From Caldifarciminota bacterium (GTDB lineage Bacteria; Hydrothermota; Hydrothermia; B15-G9): 10,455 bases of DNA. The notes beneath the pieces were generated by a model. It was not told where the DNA came from. It did not search any database and saw only the letters and a program-made list of their open reading frames with translations. Location: assembly GCA_027064565.1 (NCBI GenBank), contig JAMOPK010000268.1, positions 1 to 10,455 on the forward strand. The letters are read 5' to 3'. Position numbers and translations under genes: made by a program. Shown here piece after piece: positions 7,553-10,455 of the stretch (the stretch's first letter is position 1; each line of letters opens with the position of its first letter).

Positions 7553-7616
7553 CCCCGTGCCCCAATTCTCCCGTGTTCTCCGTGTCTCCGTGTGAGATTT
7601 CATCTCCTCCTCACAC
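7553..7616. repeat. Degenerate CTCCGTGT-type repeat, copy B, overlapping the methyltransferase stop
   Basis: Second direct copy of the element: cccccgtgcc, ctcccgtgtt, ctccgtgt, ctccgtgt, ending in a perfect 7-bp hairpin, GTGTGAG (7590-7596) with CTCACAC (7610-7616) and a 13-base loop. The methyltransferase TGA (7602-7600) lies in that loop, so the last few codons (…SVRRR) are written by repeat sequence. The 53 bases between the copies include a partial echo (agattattttt near 7510-7520 versus agattattatttt near 7480-7492) but no gene. The hairpin lacks a T-tract on the minus strand and is not a standard terminator. Confidence 0.65.
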
Positions 7617-10455
7617 TCCTTGCCTTACTGATCCGTTCCCACACAAGTTGGGCGACGGCGCGATAGACTTCTTTGCGTTCTTCTTCGGTTAAGCCCAACG
7701 CATCGAATACAATGTCATCCAGCGCCTTGCGGTCAGGCAATGGATTTGGCTCCTGCTCGGAAATAGGGACCTCGGACTTGGGGTCTATGCCAATTTCAGT
7801 GAAGATGGAGTGGATTTCTCTATTATTGACATCTAAGTTGGTTTTAATAAGGGACGGATTCAGGATAAGATTGAACCCAGCTTCATATGTCATATTGTCT
7901 AAAGCTCCTTCGCCCAAGTTTGCACGTCCGTGTAATTCAGTTGATAGAGTTGTAATCACACTGTTAAGCGATATTTTCCAATCCCCAGGCTTACGAGCAT
8001 AAATTACATACATTCTGTCGCTTACAAATATTTTCTCGTTCTCTCTTTGAGGTAAAAAAGGAACGATAAATTTATCATTGAATGCTTTGAACCACACAGC
8101 AATAGGTTGCTCCTGTTTTCCTAAATCCCACCAATATTTCCTACCTCGACATGTTGGCCTTTCATGATACCCTTGTCTTTCACCCCACTCGATATACTCC
8201 AGCGCCTTGGTACCCTTTAGTTCCTCTTTGCTTTTGTGGCACATGAAAATGCGGTATTTCAACTTTGACGGATCTATCACAATTGTTTTGACTTCCCTCG
8301 GGCTTTTGATAACCGGTTTTAAGAACTCCTCCTCGATTTCCCCTTCCCAGCCTGCGCCGTTTCTGACGCGAAGCAGTCCAGGCTTTGATCCGGGACCGAG
8401 CGGTTCCAGATAAAAAAACTTGTTAGCTCCCGTTTTTATGCCAAATCGCACCTCGGCAACTTCGCCAAGTCTCACCAATTTGCCCTTGCCTTTCTCCAGA
8501 ATCGTAAAGAAAATGTCCGGTGCCCTCAGGTATTTTCCACCCCACTTGTCGCCGACATAGACGCTTTCTTTTACCCAACTATCTTTTTCCGCCGTAGGTT
8601 CAGAGCTTTCTTTTAGGAGTTCGCCCACTGTGATGGGAAATACACGGTAAGCATCAGTTTTTATGGTCTTGGTAGCCTTTTCTATGGCAATGAAGTTTTC
8701 TGCAGAAACCGCTTCCTCAAAGGGCTTTTTGAAAGCCACAAATCGAACAATGTGTTTTCGGGAAACTCCGCCTCTTTTAAGCGGAGCACCTGCAACTGTG
8801 ATAATGGTATTGATATCTGCACGAACGAAGGAACGGCGGGCATGGTTGTCGATAACCATGTATAGCGGTGCCTTTCTCAGAAAGAATTCCTGAAGCCATG
8901 CGCCATAGCCCACATCGAGCCATGCATTGGAACAGATGAAAACATGCACACCCTTTTCGTTGAGCAAACGAAGCGAACGGATGTAAAAGTAAGTGTAAAG
9001 ATCTGAGCGTCCACTGGGCTTGCGTCCTTTTTTGAATTTGTCCCTCTCTCTCATTGACTTCGCAAAATACTCCGGAAAATCGAGTCGGAGCATCTCCATG
9101 AGCGCATCAACATACTGCTTACGAGTGAGTTTACCGGCGGGATCAACAATATCCTCCTGCCGCACATAGGGCGGATTGCCGATAACTATGTCAAAGCCGC
9201 CTCTGTCAAAGAACACCTCAGCAAATTCAACGCTCCAGATAAAGATCGGATTTTCGGGAAGCGTGCGTTTCAGCTCCTGAAGCTCTGCGATTTCGGCTTT
9301 CAACTGCTCGATATTTGCCTTAAAAACTTCTTCCTGAACGGGTTGTTCCCGTCCGATCCCTTTAAGCACCCCCATCTCGCCTCTGGAACTGCTGAGCTTG
9401 CGGATTTCTTTGACTTTCTCCTGAATCTCATAGTCAAGGATGGCACGAAAAACTTCCCTTTCCGCCTCAAACACTATTTGAGGGTCCCTTATCCGGTTAT
9501 TAAAGAAAGCCCGCTTTAGCTTCCTCAAATCTAAAATTTTCGACCTGATGGCGGAAGGAAAGCCAGTTCCCTTATGGCCATGCACGGGGAAAGCCTTGTT
9601 CCCTATCCTTTGAACGAGTGAATCGCCGGCGCGCACTTTGAACATCAGGCTGGGCAATAAAGGCTTATGGGAATACCGCAACTCCTCAGGAATATCCACG
9701 AACAAGGACAGCCAGAGGCGTAACTGACTTATCCAGACGGCGGATTCTTTTACCTCGGTCCCATAAAGCGACCTCTCCACAATGGCTTTCTTTCGCTCAA
9801 ACGGGGAAGGAGTTTTGTTTATCAGTTTGGGTGCTTTAGGATGGGAGTAAAGATAGTCCAGAGTTTCATCCAAGACCTGAAGCATTCCAACGAGGAAAGC
9901 GCCGGAACCGGCGGCAGGGTCGCAGACCGTCACAGATTCGAGCTTCTCGATTAAAATTTTTATCTCATCGGTGGAAAGCTCCACGCTCTCCTTTTCTCCA
10001 AAGAAAAGTTGATAGAGTTTGTCAATGGGGATTTCAGTTGTTTGGTTCAGCCATCTGACAAGTGCAAGGCGGGACATCAGGTCAACTTCAACCCTCGGCG
10101 TGTAAACCGCACCCTGCTCCATATTCGTGAGACGCTCAAAGATGATGCCCAGAAACTCCGGGTTGAGTTCCAGTTCTTCGTCATAAAGCTCATTCTCTTC
10201 AACTGTGAAGTTGTATTGGAAGATGAAATAGAAGAACTCACCGATGATCTCGTCGGGGATCCAGAGTCCCTGGTCGTCAACGCCCCTCTTTCTCTCAAAG
10301 AGTTCACCGTTGAGGAACGGCGCCATCTGAAGGGCTTTTGCAGTGCCTTCAGAAAATGGGGAGTGTCCATAGGAGCCTTTATTGTCAGGCGGCATTTTCA
10401 AGGCTTCAAAAAATAGTGGTTCAAGCCATTCTTTGTAAAACCTGTTTTTAAACCC
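7600..10455 (-). CDS. Eco57I/type IIG-ISP-like N6-adenine DNA methyltransferase, N-terminus outside the window
   Basis: Predicted S-adenosylmethionine-dependent DNA adenine-N6 methyltransferase that would mark host DNA at a specific site. The frame is open to the window edge. The 18 codons before the first possible start (a TTG at 10401) read FYKEWLEPLFFEAL-like, typical interior sequence of this family, so the gene continues outside and 951 residues are visible. Numbered from the edge: an alpha-helical lead with GAVYTPRVEVDLM (about 115-127), SAM-binding motif I DPAAGSGAFL (179-188), a Lys/Glu-rich helical insertion (about 300-395), and catalytic motif IV NPPY (427-430). A C-terminal target-recognition-like half contains GEVAEVRFGIKTGANKFFYL, characteristic of type IIG/ISP enzymes. 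No nuclease motif is visible in the part seen; cleavage may come from the PLD-helicase downstream. The C-terminus ends in SVRRR, with the stop inside repeat copy B. BREX PglX and DISARM DrmMI are distant alternatives. Confidence 0.9.
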   Translation of the reverse strand, partial: GFKNRFYKEWLEPLFFEALKMPPDNKGSYGHSPFSEGTAKALQMAPFLNGELFERKRGVDDQGLWIPDEIIGEFFYFIFQYNFTVEENELYDEELELNPEFLGIIFERLTNMEQGAVYTPRVEVDLMSRLALVRWLNQTTEIPIDKLYQLFFGEKESVELSTDEIKILIEKLESVTVCDPAAGSGAFLVGMLQVLDETLDYLYSHPKAPKLINKTPSPFERKKAIVERSLYGTEVKESAVWISQLRLWLSLFVDIPEELRYSHKPLLPSLMFKVRAGDSLVQRIGNKAFPVHGHKGTGFPSAIRSKILDLRKLKRAFFNNRIRDPQIVFEAEREVFRAILDYEIQEKVKEIRKLSSSRGEMGVLKGIGREQPVQEEVFKANIEQLKAEIAELQELKRTLPENPIFIWSVEFAEVFFDRGGFDIVIGNPPYVRQEDIVDPAGKLTRKQYVDALMEMLRLDFPEYFAKSMRERDKFKKGRKPSGRSDLYTYFYIRSLRLLNEKGVHVFICSNAWLDVGYGAWLQEFFLRKAPLYMVIDNHARRSFVRADINTIITVAGAPLKRGGVSRKHIVRFVAFKKPFEEAVSAENFIAIEKATKTIKTDAYRVFPITVGELLKESSEPTAEKDSWVKESVYVGDKWGGKYLRAPDIFFTILEKGKGKLVRLGEVAEVRFGIKTGANKFFYLEPLGPGSKPGLLRVRNGAGWEGEIEEEFLKPVIKSPREVKTIVIDPSKLKYRIFMCHKSKEELKGTKALEYIEWGERQGYHERPTCRGRKYWWDLGKQEQPIAVWFKAFNDKFIVPFLPQRENEKIFVSDRMYVIYARKPGDWKISLNSVITTLSTELHGRANLGEGALDNMTYEAGFNLILNPSLIKTNLDVNNREIHSIFTEIGIDPKSEVPISEQEPNPLPDRKALDDIVFDALGLTEEERKEVYRAVAQLVWERISKARSVRRR

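Noticed and set aside
7440..7616. CTCCGTGT-like tandem units as a CRISPR array or simple tandem repeat
   Set aside because: Units are 8-9 bases and degenerate, there are no spacers of constant length and no cas genes; two hairpin-ended copies fit a dispersed repeat better.
7477..7616. GTGAG/CTCAC hairpins as operon terminators between methylase and nucleotidyltransferase
   Set aside because: Stems are 5-7 bp with loops of 11-13 bases and no following T-tract on the transcribed strand; they are kept only as part of the repeat.
10009..10416. 135-residue plus-strand reading frame
   Set aside because: It is antisense to the methyltransferase, whose conserved sequence covers the whole stretch; no ribosome site or family resemblance.

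Overview
The window looks like chromosomal DNA of a diderm (Gram-negative-type) bacterium. The evidence is a gene for an Omp85/TamA-type outer-membrane beta-barrel protein at the left end. No taxon can be assigned safely. The Lys/Glu/Arg-rich proteins and moderate GC would fit an environmental, uncultured lineage, but that is only an impression. No tRNA, rRNA, insertion sequence, phage gene or CRISPR array was seen.

Left part (1-3417), housekeeping: a BamA/TamA-family gene on the plus strand and a long-chain acyl-CoA synthetase (AMP-binding) gene on the minus strand converge and overlap by 13 bases at their 3' ends. A short intergenic region (3418-3638) carries a strong Shine-Dalgarno and a plausible sigma70-type promoter for the synthetase. 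It also separates this GC-richer block from a visibly AT-richer block to the right.

Right part (3639-10455), accessory and probably defence-related: a minus-strand gene train. In transcription order it holds (1) a large Eco57I/type IIG-ISP-like N6-adenine DNA methyltransferase with a C-terminal target-recognition-like region; its reading frame stays open to the window edge, so its N-terminus lies outside; (2) a 169-base spacer with two diverged direct copies of a 'CTCCGTGT'-type degenerate repeat, the second running over the methyltransferase stop codon; (3) a small MNT-type nucleotidyltransferase with an intact catalytic triad; (4) a possible 28-codon ORF linked to its neighbours by an ATGA overlap and a TAA-A-ATG junction; and (5) a 1133-residue protein fusing a PLD-type nuclease domain to a two-lobed SNF2-like superfamily 2 helicase.

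A modification methylase plus a nuclease-helicase with no separate endonuclease suggests a split relative of single-chain type ISP restriction enzymes, or an accessory module resembling the helicase and methylase of class 1 DISARM. The nucleotidyltransferase inside the operon could be a regulator, antitoxin or guard. This assembled system is the most interesting content of the window; its function is inferred from domains and context only.
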